From contig CAMYLC010000063.1 in NCBI GenBank assembly GCA_947259195.1, positions 1 to 64,000 of the forward strand: DNA of 64,000 bases. The letters are read 5' to 3'. This DNA is from Thermoanaerobaculia bacterium (GTDB taxonomy: Bacteria > Acidobacteriota > Thermoanaerobaculia > Multivoradales > JAHEKO01). Each line of letters starts with the position of its first letter. Within the stretch, counting starts at the first letter, position 1. Below the pieces are notes generated by a model. It saw only the letters and a program-made list of their open reading frames with translations, was not told the DNA's origin and made no database searches. The translations under genes were made by a program, and so were the position numbers. Below are positions 43,692 through 52,780 of this stretch, in pieces.

Positions 43692-44581
43692 CTATCGAAG
43701 CCCCGCGGCCGCTGCCTCGCCGGGCGGATCGAGACCCGCTTGAAGAAACCTCGCCCGTGGCTTTCCGTGACGACCTCACCGTCGTCCGCCAGCGCGAGAT
43801 GGATGATCCGCCTTTCGGCCGGATTCATCGGGTCGAGCGACTTGGGCTTTTCCTCCTGTTTGACCTGCTCAGCCACCTTGTAAGCCAACCTCTCGAGGCT
43901 CTCCTCCTGCATCTTGTGAAAGTTGCCGGAGTCGACGCGGCAAGGTACCGATCGACCGGTCAAGCCACGAATCGTTCGCGGTAGCAGGTGCTGAATCGCC
44001 AACAGGAGACTCCCGCGATCTGCGACCAACTCCTGCTGACCCGGGCCACTCAGCTCGATCTCCAATTGACCATCCCCCTGAAAGATGTCTGCCTCCAGTT
44101 CCATGCCCGCCACCTCGAGAAGAGCCTCGACGGCTTCGCGCGCCGCCTCCGCCATTTCACCTGTCGCTTCGGGTAATGGCTCAGATGGGGCCGCGACTGC
44201 GCCCCTTTCTGGGTCGGGAGTCGAGTCGGCTGAAGTGACGAACCCGGCGCCCCCGGTTGCCTCCTCTTCCAAGTCCTCAGCTTTCAGTACGAACAACTCT
44301 TCGTCCGTTTCGGTCTCTTCGTCTGTTTCGGTCTCTTCGGGAGGGTCCATCCTCTCGGTTTCCACCGGGGCGGGCGCAACAACTTCCTGCCCGATGACCC
44401 GACGAGGGTTGTCTGGATCGACGTCGATTACCACGCTGCGGCGGGTCTTCAGGAAGCCATGTCGTTTTTCGATCTTGCGGTAGGCCACTTCATCAGGATC
44501 GATCTGGTAGTGGCTCGCCGCCTGCATGACGGCTTGCTCGAGAGTGTTGCCCGAGAAAAAGCGCCTTCCGCTATTGGTCAT
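43679..44581 (-). CDS. jag: Jag/KhpB RNA-binding protein
   Basis: The 300-residue protein has the Jag N-terminal domain (FFSGNTLEQAVMQAASHY, then KRHGFLKTRRSVVIDV), a long acidic and Thr/Glu-rich linker (about 75-140), a KH domain with LLAIQHLLPRTIRGLTGR, and a C-terminal R3H domain with LDPMNPAERRIIHLALADDGEVVTES. KhpB proteins bind RNA and influence cell elongation or division. Its start overlaps the yidC stop (ATGA) in the usual rpmH-rnpA-yidD-yidC-jag order. Confidence 0.94.
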   Translation of the reverse strand: MTNSGRRFFSGNTLEQAVMQAASHYQIDPDEVAYRKIEKRHGFLKTRRSVVIDVDPDNPRRVIGQEVVAPAPVETERMDPPEETETDEETETDEELFVLKAEDLEEEATGGAGFVTSADSTPDPERGAVAAPSEPLPEATGEMAEAAREAVEALLEVAGMELEADIFQGDGQLEIELSGPGQQELVADRGSLLLAIQHLLPRTIRGLTGRSVPCRVDSGNFHKMQEESLERLAYKVAEQVKQEEKPKSLDPMNPAERRIIHLALADDGEVVTESHGRGFFKRVSIRPARQRPRGFDSYNR

Positions 44582-46356
44582 TTGCCAGCCTCCTTCTTCT
44601 TGCCGTTGTTGAGTCTCTTGCCGCCCGAAGTCTCCCCGGATTCCGCCTCCTTCTTCTCCCGGTGCCGCTTGTAAGCGTACGACTGCGCGATCCCCAGCAC
44701 ATTGTTGGTCAACCAGTAGAGAACCAGGCCACTAGGGAATCCCAGAAACAACACCGTGAAAAAGATCGGCATCATGGCAAACATTCGCCGCTGCATCGGA
44801 TCGCCCGCGGCGGGTGTCATCTTCTGCTGAAGAAACTGAGAGGCGCCCATAATGATCGGTAGCACGTAAAGGGGGTCTTTGGCAGAAAGATCCTGAATCC
44901 ACAGAATCCACGGGGCGCCGCGCAATTCGATGGAGGCCGTGAGCAGACTATAGAAGGCGAAGAGGACGGGAATCTGCAGGAACATGGGCAGGCAACCACC
45001 GGCGGGGCTCACCCCTTCGGTCTTGTAGAGCGCCATGGTCTCTTCGTTCATCTTGCGCTGCATCTCGGCGTTCGGCCGCCCCTGCTTGTCCTTCAACTTA
45101 CCCTTGTACTTCTGGCGAATGGCCTGGATCTTCGGATTCAGCTTCTGCATCTTCTGCATCGACACCGTGCTCTTGTGGGTCAACGGGAAGAGCAGAATTC
45201 GAATCAAAATGGTCATCAAGATGATGGCCCATCCATAGTTCGAGACCACATTGTCGTAGATCCAGGCGAGTCCCCACATCAGGGGCAGGGAGAGCGGCTT
45301 GAAGAACCCGAGATTGACGGTGTCTTCGAGCCCATAGGGCAGGCTCTTGAGCCGGTCGTACTCTTTCGGCCCAAAATAGGCCAGAACCTTCGAAACCTCG
45401 GCCGCGGGCTGAACCAGCAGAAACAACTCGCGCGGAAGGTCCTTCTCGGCGTCGCTGAGCTCCTCTTTACCGCGGATTGGCTTGAACCGGACATCGGCGC
45501 TCTCGACTCCCGGAACCACCAGCACCGGTTGGACAATCACCCCGCCGACGCCTTCCTGCGGCACCACCGCTGTCAAAAAGTAACTGTCTTCCAGGCCCGC
45601 CCAGCTCAAGCCGATGGGCGAGATTGGCAGCGGGCTCCAAGTCCGATTGGGATCCTCTCGTTCGACATCCTCGGCCGTCTTGAAGACCGCCGAACGCCGG
45701 GCGAAGCGATTCTCCTGCTCTTCTTCTGAAGGGTTGCGAACTCCCGGACCGATAGCCACGGTCCACGCATTGGGACTCGACAGCGCCAAATCCACTTCGA
45801 TCATCCCGTCGCCGCGAAACACGAAACGCTTTTCTACGTTACCCTCGGGTCCTCGATAGCGGTAGAAGATCTGTTGTCCACCAGCGGCCGTGCTCGACTG
45901 TTCGACCCGGTACAGCACCTCGTTCAGTGGAGAGGGGGCCCCCTGGGGCGTCGCAAGGCCGAACGGATAGGGCGCTGCTGCCCGGCGGCGAACCAGATCC
46001 ACGGGCCCGCCGTCGGCGCTCTTGTGCTTCAGAAGTTGATAAGAGACGAGCTGCGCACCTCGGTTCGTCATCTCGGCTCGAAACTCCGCGGTCTCCACGA
46101 CCACCAACTGTTCGCGCTCCGCCGAGACCGACTCCGCAACCGGCTCTTCTGTAGTGATTGAGGCGGGCTCACCAACTTCCTCGACAACCACCTCCGCTGG
46201 TTCTTCAGGGGCGGGAGTGGCGATCTCTTCCAAAGCGGCAGGCTCCTGGGTTGGTGTCTGCCGCTGGGGTGGCTCTGGCGGAGGGAAGAAGTAGCTCCAC
46301 GCCAACATCACCGCCATCGAGAGGGCGGCTGCGATCAGAAGTCTCTTGGTGTCCAA
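44578..46356 (-). CDS. yidC: Membrane protein insertase YidC
   Basis: YidC inserts and folds inner-membrane proteins, alone or with Sec. At 592 residues it is of the Gram-negative long type: an N-terminal signal-anchor (about 5-24), a Pro/Glu-rich linker, a large periplasmic beta-supersandwich domain, then the five-helix insertase core with the hydrophilic-groove Arg region YGWAIILMTILIRILLFPLTHKSTVSMQKMQKLNPKI, CLPMFLQIPVLFAFYSLL and PSGLVLYWLTNNVLGIAQSY. The C-terminal Lys/Glu/Gly tail is normal. It supports an outer-membrane-bearing cell type. Confidence 0.96.
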   Translation of the reverse strand: MDTKRLLIAAALSMAVMLAWSYFFPPPEPPQRQTPTQEPAALEEIATPAPEEPAEVVVEEVGEPASITTEEPVAESVSAEREQLVVVETAEFRAEMTNRGAQLVSYQLLKHKSADGGPVDLVRRRAAAPYPFGLATPQGAPSPLNEVLYRVEQSSTAAGGQQIFYRYRGPEGNVEKRFVFRGDGMIEVDLALSSPNAWTVAIGPGVRNPSEEEQENRFARRSAVFKTAEDVEREDPNRTWSPLPISPIGLSWAGLEDSYFLTAVVPQEGVGGVIVQPVLVVPGVESADVRFKPIRGKEELSDAEKDLPRELFLLVQPAAEVSKVLAYFGPKEYDRLKSLPYGLEDTVNLGFFKPLSLPLMWGLAWIYDNVVSNYGWAIILMTILIRILLFPLTHKSTVSMQKMQKLNPKIQAIRQKYKGKLKDKQGRPNAEMQRKMNEETMALYKTEGVSPAGGCLPMFLQIPVLFAFYSLLTASIELRGAPWILWIQDLSAKDPLYVLPIIMGASQFLQQKMTPAAGDPMQRRMFAMMPIFFTVLFLGFPSGLVLYWLTNNVLGIAQSYAYKRHREKKEAESGETSGGKRLNNGKKKEAGK

Positions 46357-46386
46357 TGCTCTTGTTCTCCCGTCATCCTCTCGCGC

Positions 46387-46596
46387 TCAGGGAAGATCCA
46401 CTCCCCCGGGGTGAAATGGATTGCAGCGCAGGATCCTCCACAGAGCTCGCGCGCCACCTCGTATCAGCCCGTACTCGAGAATCGCCAACCTCGCGTACTC
46501 CGAACAGGTCGGCGTAAAGCGACAAGACCGCGGTAACAGTGGGGATACCCAGCGTTTGTAGTGGACGAGTAGTGCGGCAACTGGTCGGGTGACCAG
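46387..46596 (-). CDS. yidD: YidD membrane-insertion factor
   Basis: The sequence encodes a clear Yid[36 protein letters not shown] and [18 protein letters not shown], the complete family core. There is no ATG, GTG or TTG within a plausible distance upstream; the frame has none back to beyond the rnpA start. The CTG at 46596, 5 nt after the rnpA stop, is the best start and would give 69 residues, the family's normal length. It lies between rnpA and yidC in the standard order. Confidence 0.85.
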   Translation of the reverse strand: MVTRPVAALLVHYKRWVSPLLPRSCRFTPTCSEYARLAILEYGLIRGGARALWRILRCNPFHPGGVDLP

Positions 46597-46601
46597 GGTG
46601 C

Positions 46602-46985
46602 CTACCGGGGTTGCGTCAGCGGCTTCAGGAGATCCAGCAGATCCTGTTTCAGGTCCAGAAACTCCGCCTGTCGAGCTGCTGGAAGCACATGAATCACGAT
46701 GTCGTACGGTGGCAACTGTCGCCGCTCGTCCCAGCGTCGATAAATCTCCCGAATCCGGCGCTTGACTCGATGACGCACGACCGAGTTGCCCACTTTCCGG
46801 CTTGCCGTAATACCGATCCTCGCGTGTGGTGGCTCTGGCGGGCGCTGCCGAAAATAGAGAATCACCAGCGAGCCATGACGCCGGCGTCCGGTTCTGTAGC
46901 ATTGCAGGAAGTCCGCCCGTCTCCTGAGCCCCTCCTCGCGGCGCAGAGACTCTCCTCTCGAAGGAGAGGCCTGCTGGGAGGACAT
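46602..46985 (-). CDS. rnpA: Ribonuclease P protein component
   Basis: RnpA helps the RNase P RNA bind pre-tRNA. The 127-residue protein has the N-terminal [19 protein letters not shown], the central [26 protein letters not shown] with the RNA-binding RNR-type helix (a VRHRVKRR version), and [13 protein letters not shown]. Starts 3 nt after the rpmH stop, and yidD follows directly. Confidence 0.96.
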   Translation of the reverse strand: MSSQQASPSRGESLRREEGLRRRADFLQCYRTGRRRHGSLVILYFRQRPPEPPHARIGITASRKVGNSVVRHRVKRRIREIYRRWDERRQLPPYDIVIHVLPAARQAEFLDLKQDLLDLLKPLTQPR

Positions 46986-46988
46986 GGC

Positions 46989-47123
46989 TCAGACAGCGAG
47001 GCGCTTACGCCCTTTTCTGCGCCGCCGATTGATGATGGCTCGACCCTGTCGGGTCCGCATCCGAAGACGAAAGCCGTGGGTGCGTTTCCGACGGCGATTG
47101 TTCGGCTGGTAGGTTCTCTTCAC
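46989..47123 (-). CDS. rpmH: 50S ribosomal protein L34
   Basis: The 44-residue frame encodes [18 protein letters not shown] and ends [12 protein letters not shown], the complete L34 sequence. It starts with GTG at 47123 and stops with TGA at 46989, just before rnpA (ATG at 46985). Only a weak Shine-Dalgarno (GAAAGCGG) lies 9-14 nt upstream. It heads the rpmH-rnpA-yidD-yidC-jag operon. Confidence 0.97.
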   Translation of the reverse strand: MKRTYQPNNRRRKRTHGFRLRMRTRQGRAIINRRRRKGRKRLAV

Positions 47124-47282
47124 GGTGATGCCGCTTTCTCAGAATCGACTGTTTTCGTTGTGCAGGGAAGCGGCCTTCAGCGCAAGTGGGTAGCCGCCTC
47201 GACTCCCCTAACCCTCAAGAACACAATACCTTACTGGATTCCACTGGGCTGGTCAAGGGTGAGGCGGCCGCTCCTTCCGGAC

Positions 47283-47319
47283 AAAAAACAGGGCGGGGGC
47301 CCGAGGACCACCCGCCCTG
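47283..47319 (-). terminator. Intrinsic terminator downstream of the SYLF gene
   Basis: On the minus strand, CAGGGCGGG and CCCGCCCTG form a 9-bp stem around a 13-nt GC-rich loop, followed directly by TTTTTTG. It lies 30 nt beyond the stop at 47350 and insulates rpmH from it. Confidence 0.85.
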
Positions 47320-47349
47320 CAAGAATCTCCAACCTGCTCGCCTCGAAGA

Positions 47350-48373
47350 CTACTCGATCTTCTTGTAGCTCACCGAGGTCAGCTTGACGGGTCTGAGGTC
47401 CGTCTGCTGGACGGTGATACCGTTCCGTTGGTCATCCCAACCGAGCTCTGGATTCATCACCATCACGCCAGTACCCAGGCGCTTGGTATCCAGGTCCAGT
47501 TGGAAGATCGTCAGGGAGTTGTCGGCCTGCTTGGCCCATGAGAAACCCATCGGTTCGCTGGTGGCCAGCATCACCCGGTAGTTGTCGCCCATCTGGAGCG
47601 CCCTCGCGTACTGGATGGGTATCCTCTTGCTGCCCCGCATGATCATTCCAAGCGGCTCCATATCGGCGATGGCTTTGCTGGCCTCGGCCGTTCCCTTGTC
47701 ACGGATCATCGCCTGCATGGCTTCGATCTGCGCGATGGTGACCCAGCCGTCGATGTCGATCCTCATTTGCATCGTCTGGGCACCTCCCGTGGATGCAGAC
47801 GCCGGGTCCCTGAGTTCGGCCGTTGCCGTGAAGCGATGGAACGGATCCTCGAACCTGGCGAGGTCTTCCTCGCTGCCGATCCTCTTGAGGGTCGACGTCG
47901 TCAGAGACAGATCCGCCATCAGCCCCTTCGGGCTGAAGGCAAAGGCATAGACCGGCTTCTTCAATCGATCCGTCGGCACCGAAATTCCACCCTCGGGGGG
48001 AGGCCCGAAAATCGTCCAAGGCAGACTGCTCAGCGAACGCCACGACCAGGCCGGCTGACTGGACTCCGGCCGTCAGGCCGAGCGATACCCCTGAGGCGCG
48101 CCAGTACTCGACGGTCTTGCCGTCGATCATCAGGGAGCAGACTCCCTTCTCGACGCCGATTCCCAGGCCCACCTTGCCGATCCTCGGGCAGACCAGGATG
48201 CCGACGGAGGCGGCGATCACTTCCTCAGAGTTCTTGACGACCTTGCCGAACTCCTTGAGGCCCCGCTCCACTTTCTCGTTGATCGCTTGCGGATTGTACG
48301 CAAACCCCGTGCTGACGAAACCAAATACGGCCACCAGCAAGAGGCACAACAATGCTGTGTTTCTGCTTCGCAT
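47350..48373 (-). pseudogene. Exported SYLF (YSC84/DUF500) protein gene with a frameshift
   Basis: The 5' part (ATG at 48373, GAGGAAG upstream) encodes a signal peptide ending GFAY and most of a SYLF lipid-binding domain: INEKVERGLKEFGKVVKNSEE, VGILVCPRIGKVGLGIGVEKG, VSLGLTAGVQSAGLVVAF and GWNFGADGS. The SYLF end (KKPVYAFAFSPKGLMADLSL) and about 180 further residues with no recognised family read on in another frame from about 47979 to 47350. The break lies near 47960-47990. Coding quality is good on both sides, so this is either a recent frameshift or a sequencing/assembly error. Confidence 0.8.
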
Positions 48374-48489
48374 CTTCCTCTTCCCCTTTCGAATCTGTCT
48401 TCTTTTTTGTTGGTTCACTACTGAACTTTTCATCATACTACTCGCGGATCGTCTTGTCACCCCGAGGTTGAGGGGTCCCCGTCGCGGTC

Positions 48490-49548
48490 CTAGTAGATCG
48501 TCTTCCAGTCGTCCTTCATGTCCACCACGATCCATCCGCGATCTTCTGCTTCGTCCAGACCCCTAGAGAGACTGCCGACATGGGAGTCGCGGTCGTATGC
48601 CCACTCTCGTTCAGCGTCGGTGTGATGGATCAGGATGCCCAGGCGGGCCCCGTCTCCCGCCGTTGTCCACTCCAACATCTGAAAGTCTCCATCCGAGTTG
48701 CCGAACGCGGCGATCGGCCTGCGGCCGATGAACTTGTGGATGCCCACCGGCTTGCCCTCCTTGTCATCGATGAAATCGATTTCCGGCAAACGAACCAGGG
48801 CCGGCTCACGGTCACGAACTTCGTACTCCACCTGGATGCTGGAGCCAACGACCTGTTCCGGAGGAATGCCGTAGATCTTCTCGACCCAGGGGCGCATGAA
48901 CTCGATGCCGCCGCCGGAAACGATAAAGGTCCTGAACCCGTTGAACCGGAGATATTCGAGCACCTCGAGCATCGGTTGAAAGACCAGCTCGGTGTACGGA
49001 CGCTCGAGCTCAGGGTGGCGGGCGGTGGAGATCCAGTCGCGCACGACCTGTTCGAACTCGACGGTCGTCATCCCTGCATGGCTCGCCATCAGAAGCTCCA
49101 TCAGGCCTCGCTTTCCCGTGGAGGCGAGGGTCTCCATGTCGCCTTCGAGGGCCGACTTGAAGGGTTGCTTCTCCTTCCACTCCGGATGCTCGGGCCCCAT
49201 GGCCTTCACCCTGTCCATGGCGAACAGCAACTGGAAGTAGAGGGGCTTTTCCGACCACAACGTGCCATCGTTGTCGAAGGTAGCGAGCCGCTCCGCCGCG
49301 GGCACGAAGTCAGGGCTCGCCGGGTCGGTGACCCGGGACACGAAATCGACAATAGCGTCCTTGGCAGCACTGTCGCCCCATGAAGGTAGCGGATCGGCCC
49401 CGACAACCGTCGTTGCCTCGGTTCCGTCTTGCACAACCCTCTTGGTCGCGGAGCGCTCACCCGTCGAGCCACCACAACTCGCCAAGATCGTCGCGCTCAG
49501 AAACGCCGCGACGAGGTACCAGGATGTATGTGTGTTTCTTCTTCTCAT
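48490..49548 (-). CDS. Lipoprotein HAD-superfamily phosphatase
   Basis: The 352-residue protein has a lipoprotein signal peptide with lipobox LASC (Cys25). The HAD motif I is FDNDGTLWSEKP at 91-102 with nucleophile Asp92 and Asp94; motif II is IVSGGGIEF, and motif III/IV lie in IGRRPIAAFGNSDGDFQML. It resembles the exported HAD phosphatases distantly related to phosphoserine phosphatase. The ATG at 49548 with GAGAGG upstream is well supported. The substrate is unknown; lipidation places it outside the cytoplasm. Confidence 0.87.
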   Translation of the reverse strand: MRRRNTHTSWYLVAAFLSATILASCGGSTGERSATKRVVQDGTEATTVVGADPLPSWGDSAAKDAIVDFVSRVTDPASPDFVPAAERLATFDNDGTLWSEKPLYFQLLFAMDRVKAMGPEHPEWKEKQPFKSALEGDMETLASTGKRGLMELLMASHAGMTTVEFEQVVRDWISTARHPELERPYTELVFQPMLEVLEYLRFNGFRTFIVSGGGIEFMRPWVEKIYGIPPEQVVGSSIQVEYEVRDREPALVRLPEIDFIDDKEGKPVGIHKFIGRRPIAAFGNSDGDFQMLEWTTAGDGARLGILIHHTDAEREWAYDRDSHVGSLSRGLDEAEDRGWIVVDMKDDWKTIY

Positions 49549-49554
49549 CGTCAA

Positions 49555-49622
49555 CCTCTCCAAGGCCTCTCTTTGCCTATCTGCCCAAAGGCCGATCGGA
49601 CGGAGTCCGAACGTCTCAATCC
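49555..49622. repeat. Repeat unit 1 beside tRNA-Ser
   Basis: About 68 nt from CCTCTCCAAGGCCTCTCTTT to GAACGTCTCAATCC matches 49767-49834 with roughly eight differences. It contains the shared core CTGCCCAAAGGCCGATCGGA. Both units lie 20-70 nt beyond the 3' end of a tRNA-Ser gene. Confidence 0.7.
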
Positions 49623-49642
49623 TCGGGGTGGCAAGGGGGTAA

Positions 49643-49732
49643 TGGCGGAGAGGGTGGGATTCGAACCCACGGACCGCGTGAACGGTCAACGGTTTTCGAG
49701 ACCGCCCCATTCGACCACTCTGGCACCTCTCC
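49643..49732 (-). tRNA. tRNA-Ser (CGA anticodon)
   Basis: A 90-nt class II tRNA on the minus strand with acceptor GGAGAGG/CCTCTCC, anticodon stem GCGGT/ACCGT with loop CTCGAAA giving CGA, a long variable arm, and an encoded CCA at 49643-49645. It reads UCG codons. A second tRNA-Ser lies 168 nt upstream. Confidence 0.95.
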
Positions 49733-49766
49733 GTATGTGGACTTCTGCAATTCTCGAGCGTTCGAG

Positions 49767-49893
49767 CCTCTCCAAGACCTCTCATTGCCTGTCTGCCCAA
49801 AGGCCGATCGGACAGAGTCCGAACACCTCAATCCCCAAGCCCTCATAGAACGCCTGGCGGATAGCCGGGCGCCTCGACCCTCGGGGTGGCAGG
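49767..49893. repeat. Repeat unit 2 beside tRNA-Ser, with extra segment
   Basis: The first 68 nt match unit 1 (49555-49622). A segment of about 47 nt (near 49834-49880), absent from unit 1, follows; together with its flanks (49827-49893) it aligns with 43203-43270 near parS. The common CTCGGGGTGGCA then leads into the tRNA. Confidence 0.65.
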
Positions 49894-49899
49894 GGGGTA

Positions 49900-49990
<91 letters not shown>

Positions 49991-50027
49991 TGAATAGAAA
50001 CCCGAACTGCTTCGACTTCAAAGAACG

Positions 50028-50480
50028 TCAACCCTGGCGCAGCTTGCTGAAGAACCGACGAATCTCCTCCGCGCACTCGTCCGAGAGCACCCCCTCGGTG
50101 ACTTCCAGTCGGTGGTTCAGCCGGGGGTCGGCCACCAGGTTGCCGAGACTACCGCAATAGCCCGCCTTTGGGTCCCTGGTCCCGAAGATCAAACGCTCGA
50201 CCCTGCTGTTGACCAGCGCCCCAGCACACATCGCGCAGGGCTCCAACGTCACGTATAGGCCGCAACCCGTCAATCGCCAGTTGCCGACCACCTCGGCCGC
50301 TTGGCGAATTGCGAGAATCTCTGCATGGGCCAGCGGGTCGCCATCGATCTCGCGACGGTTGTAACCTCGGCCAATGATCTCGCCGGCGCAGACCACCACT
50401 GCCCCGACGGGCACCTCTCCCAAAGATGCCGCCTGTCGGGCCTCGGTCAGCGCCTCGCGCATCCATTTCACCTGGTCCAT
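50028..50480 (-). CDS. tadA: tRNA-specific adenosine deaminase TadA
   Basis: TadA converts A34 to inosine in tRNA-Arg(ACG). The 150-residue protein has the cytidine-deaminase-type zinc site: His52 and catalytic Glu54 in AHAEILA, and Cys82 and Cys85 in PCAMCAGAL. The VPVGAVVV strand and the C-terminal ECAEEIRRFFSKLR helix are also typical. The start is the ATG at 50480 or the GTG one codon earlier. It follows the tRNA-Ser genes' upstream side and is transcribed divergently from the SRP RNA. Confidence 0.95.
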   Translation of the reverse strand: MDQVKWMREALTEARQAASLGEVPVGAVVVCAGEIIGRGYNRREIDGDPLAHAEILAIRQAAEVVGNWRLTGCGLYVTLEPCAMCAGALVNSRVERLIFGTRDPKAGYCGSLGNLVADPRLNHRLEVTEGVLSDECAEEIRRFFSKLRQG

Positions 50481-50620
50481 CACAGAAAAGGAGTCTTCGC
50501 GCTGTCACCGACCCTGCTCCATGTTACCAGCATCGATCTCTCGATCGACCTCAACCTCGCATGGCCAACCACTCGAGGTTTCATCTTTACATCGCGTCGA
50601 GCAGCACGTAGCATGATAGT

Positions 50621-50756
50621 GGCCAGCGCTTGGCGAAGGGTTCGGGTCCTGTGCACCGATCGGTACCGAACCTCGTCAGGCCCGGAAGGGAGCAGCGATA
50701 AGGCACTTCAGGTCGGGTGCCGCAGTCCAACCGGAACCCTTCACCAAGCGCTGGCC
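50621..50756 (+). ncRNA. ffs: Signal recognition particle RNA, small bacterial type
   Basis: A 136-nt element with 13-bp terminal helix GGCCAGCGCTTGG / CCAAGCGCTGGCC and the conserved Ffh-binding domain GTCAGGCCCGGAAGGGAGCAG near 50675-50695. It scaffolds the SRP for co-translational targeting. dnaX starts 12 nt downstream, a frequent arrangement (ffs-dnaX-ebfC-recR). Confidence 0.95.
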
Positions 50757-50768
50757 TTTTCATTCGAT

Positions 50769-52460
50769 ATGGCCTACCAGGTTCTCGCCCGCAAGTGGCG
50801 CCCGCAAGATTTCTCCACTGTGGTGGGCCAGGAGCCCATCGTCACGGCGCTACGCAACGCGTTGCAGGACGGTCGGATCGCCCAGGCGTACCTCTTCTCC
50901 GGGATTCGCGGCGTTGGTAAGACCAGCGTGGCGCGCGTCCTCGCCAAGGCGCTCAATTGTGAGAATGGGCCAGCCGCCGACCCATGCAACGACTGCAAGA
51001 CCTGTAGCCAGATCACCTCGGGGTCGGACCTGGATGTGATCGAAGTCGACGCCGCAACCTACTCGAAAGTCGAGCAGGTTCGCGAGCTGACCGAGAGCCT
51101 GAAGTACGGCCCGGCCCGCGACCGCTACAAGGTCGTGGTTATCGACGAGATCCACCGCCTCTCGCGCCAGGCCTTCGACGCGCTCCTCAAGATCGTCGAG
51201 GAGCCGCCTCCCCACCTTGTCTTCATCTTTGCTACCACCGAGATCGACGCCGTTCCAGCGACGATTCTCTCCCGCTGCCAGGAGTTCCATTTTCGCCGCG
51301 TTCGACCGACGACCCTGACGGAACACCTCCGAAAGATGGCGGATGACGAGGGGATCGAAGTGGGAGATGCCGCGCTGCGAATGCTCTCCCGGGCGGGAGA
51401 AGGTAGTGTTCGGGACGCCGTGGCGTTGCTCGATCAAATGGCGACCTTCGGCTCGGGAAAGATCGCCGACGAGGAGGCTGCTCGCATCCTGGGAGGCGTG
51501 GACTCAGCGGTCCGCCATCAACTCCTCGAGGCGATTCTCCGGGGCCAGAGCTCCAAAGTCTCGGCGCTCGTCAGTGAGATCGAGCAGGAGGGTTGGGATC
51601 CGCGACATGTCTACAGCGAGTTCCTCGCCTTCTGTCGGGACGCTCTTCACCTGGCTCTCGACGTTCCCGAAGACGAGCTGGACCTTCCTCAGGAGGAAAC
51701 CGCGCGGCTCAAGGCGCTGGCCAAGGAAGTCGGGTACGAGAATCTCCTTCGGCTGCTTCACCAATTGCTCAACAGCGAGATAGCCGTCCGGCACAGCGAT
51801 GCGGGGCTGCTGGCGCTCGAGATCGCCTGGCTGAGGGCGGCCGAGTTGCCCAAGTTGACCCGCATCGAAACCCTGCTCGGAGGCGGCACTCTCCCGGAGC
51901 TCCCCGTCTCGTCACCCACTCGGCCGGTTGGGGATACACCTTCTCCGATGCCAGTCGTCTCCGTCCCAGCCGAAAGTGCTCCAAGAGACAGCCCGCGGGA
52001 GGCGCAAGCGCCTCCTGCAAGTGACGAACGGACACCAGCGGTCGCGCCTGAATCTGACGAGACGTCCGCAGAGAGAACCGCCTACACCGACAAGGAAGTT
52101 GGCGAGTTCCTCTCCCTGGTGAGCCAGAGAAAACAGCCCCTGGCAGCGCACCTCGAGGCGGCGGAGCGGCTCGCCTTTGCCGACGGCGAGTTGGCGATCT
52201 ACCATCGGCCCGATGACACCTGGCTCTCCAACGCCCTCGCTCGCAAGAGCAACTGCTCGATTCTGGATGAATGCTCGAAATCCGTCTGGGGCGAGCCGGC
52301 CCGTTGGCGATTGCGGGAGAGTGGGCCCGCCGACGAACCGGCGATGACCAACGATACCGAACCCGACCCCGTGCTGGCACATCCCACTGTACAGACGGCC
52401 CTGGATATCTTCGGGGGCACGGCCCGTGCCTTGGGAAGCGAGGATGGCAAAACCAGTTGA
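50769..52460 (+). CDS. dnaX: DNA polymerase III subunits gamma/tau
   Basis: DnaX is the clamp-loader ATPase. The 563-residue protein has the Walker A GIRGVGKTS with Lys51, a zinc module of Cys64, 73, 76 and 79, the VVVIDEIHRLS Walker B and the sensor-1 FIFATTEI, followed by ATILSRCQEFHFRR. The C-terminal Pro/Ser/Glu-rich linker and tau-like domain are shorter than in E. coli. The long in-frame extension upstream covers the SRP RNA and is not coding. No obvious A-run frameshift site for a separate gamma form was seen. Confidence 0.95.
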   Translation: MAYQVLARKWRPQDFSTVVGQEPIVTALRNALQDGRIAQAYLFSGIRGVGKTSVARVLAKALNCENGPAADPCNDCKTCSQITSGSDLDVIEVDAATYSKVEQVRELTESLKYGPARDRYKVVVIDEIHRLSRQAFDALLKIVEEPPPHLVFIFATTEIDAVPATILSRCQEFHFRRVRPTTLTEHLRKMADDEGIEVGDAALRMLSRAGEGSVRDAVALLDQMATFGSGKIADEEAARILGGVDSAVRHQLLEAILRGQSSKVSALVSEIEQEGWDPRHVYSEFLAFCRDALHLALDVPEDELDLPQEETARLKALAKEVGYENLLRLLHQLLNSEIAVRHSDAGLLALEIAWLRAAELPKLTRIETLLGGGTLPELPVSSPTRPVGDTPSPMPVVSVPAESAPRDSPREAQAPPASDERTPAVAPESDETSAERTAYTDKEVGEFLSLVSQRKQPLAAHLEAAERLAFADGELAIYHRPDDTWLSNALARKSNCSILDECSKSVWGEPARWRLRESGPADEPAMTNDTEPDPVLAHPTVQTALDIFGGTARALGSEDGKTS

Positions 52461-52470
52461 GGAAGATCCC

Positions 52471-52764
52471 ATGAACATACAGAAGCTCATGAAGCAGGCC
52501 CAGCAGATGCAGGAGAAGCTCCAGGAAGAGCAGGGAGCGTTGACGGTCGAGGCCAGCGTCGGAGGAGGGATGGTGACGGTGACGATGAACGGTCACAAAC
52601 AACTCGTCGGCGCCCAGATCGATCCGGAAGTGCTCGACCCGGAGGACCCCGGCATGCTGCAGGACCTCCTGGTGGCTGCAGTCAACGAGGCCGGTCGCAA
52701 GGTGGACGAAGAGCTCCAGCAGAAACTCGGCGGCATGGCGGGCGGCATGGGCGGCCTCTTCTAG
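52471..52764 (+). CDS. Nucleoid-associated protein EbfC/YbaB
   Basis: The 97-residue protein has MNIQKLMKQAQQMQEKLQEEQ, the beta hairpin VTVTMNGHKQLVGAQIDPEVL, and VAAVNEAGRKVDEELQQKLGG, the complete YbaB fold. The Gly/Met-rich end is typical. GAGGAAGA precedes the ATG at 52471. It binds DNA as a dimer and often lies between dnaX and recR, as here. Confidence 0.94.
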   Translation: MNIQKLMKQAQQMQEKLQEEQGALTVEASVGGGMVTVTMNGHKQLVGAQIDPEVLDPEDPGMLQDLLVAAVNEAGRKVDEELQQKLGGMAGGMGGLF

Positions 52765-52780
52765 GAGGAAGGCCCAGTCG

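Noticed and set aside
50301..50768. In-frame extension upstream of dnaX
   Set aside because: It runs through tadA in antisense and the SRP RNA; the conserved DnaX N-terminus begins at 50769.
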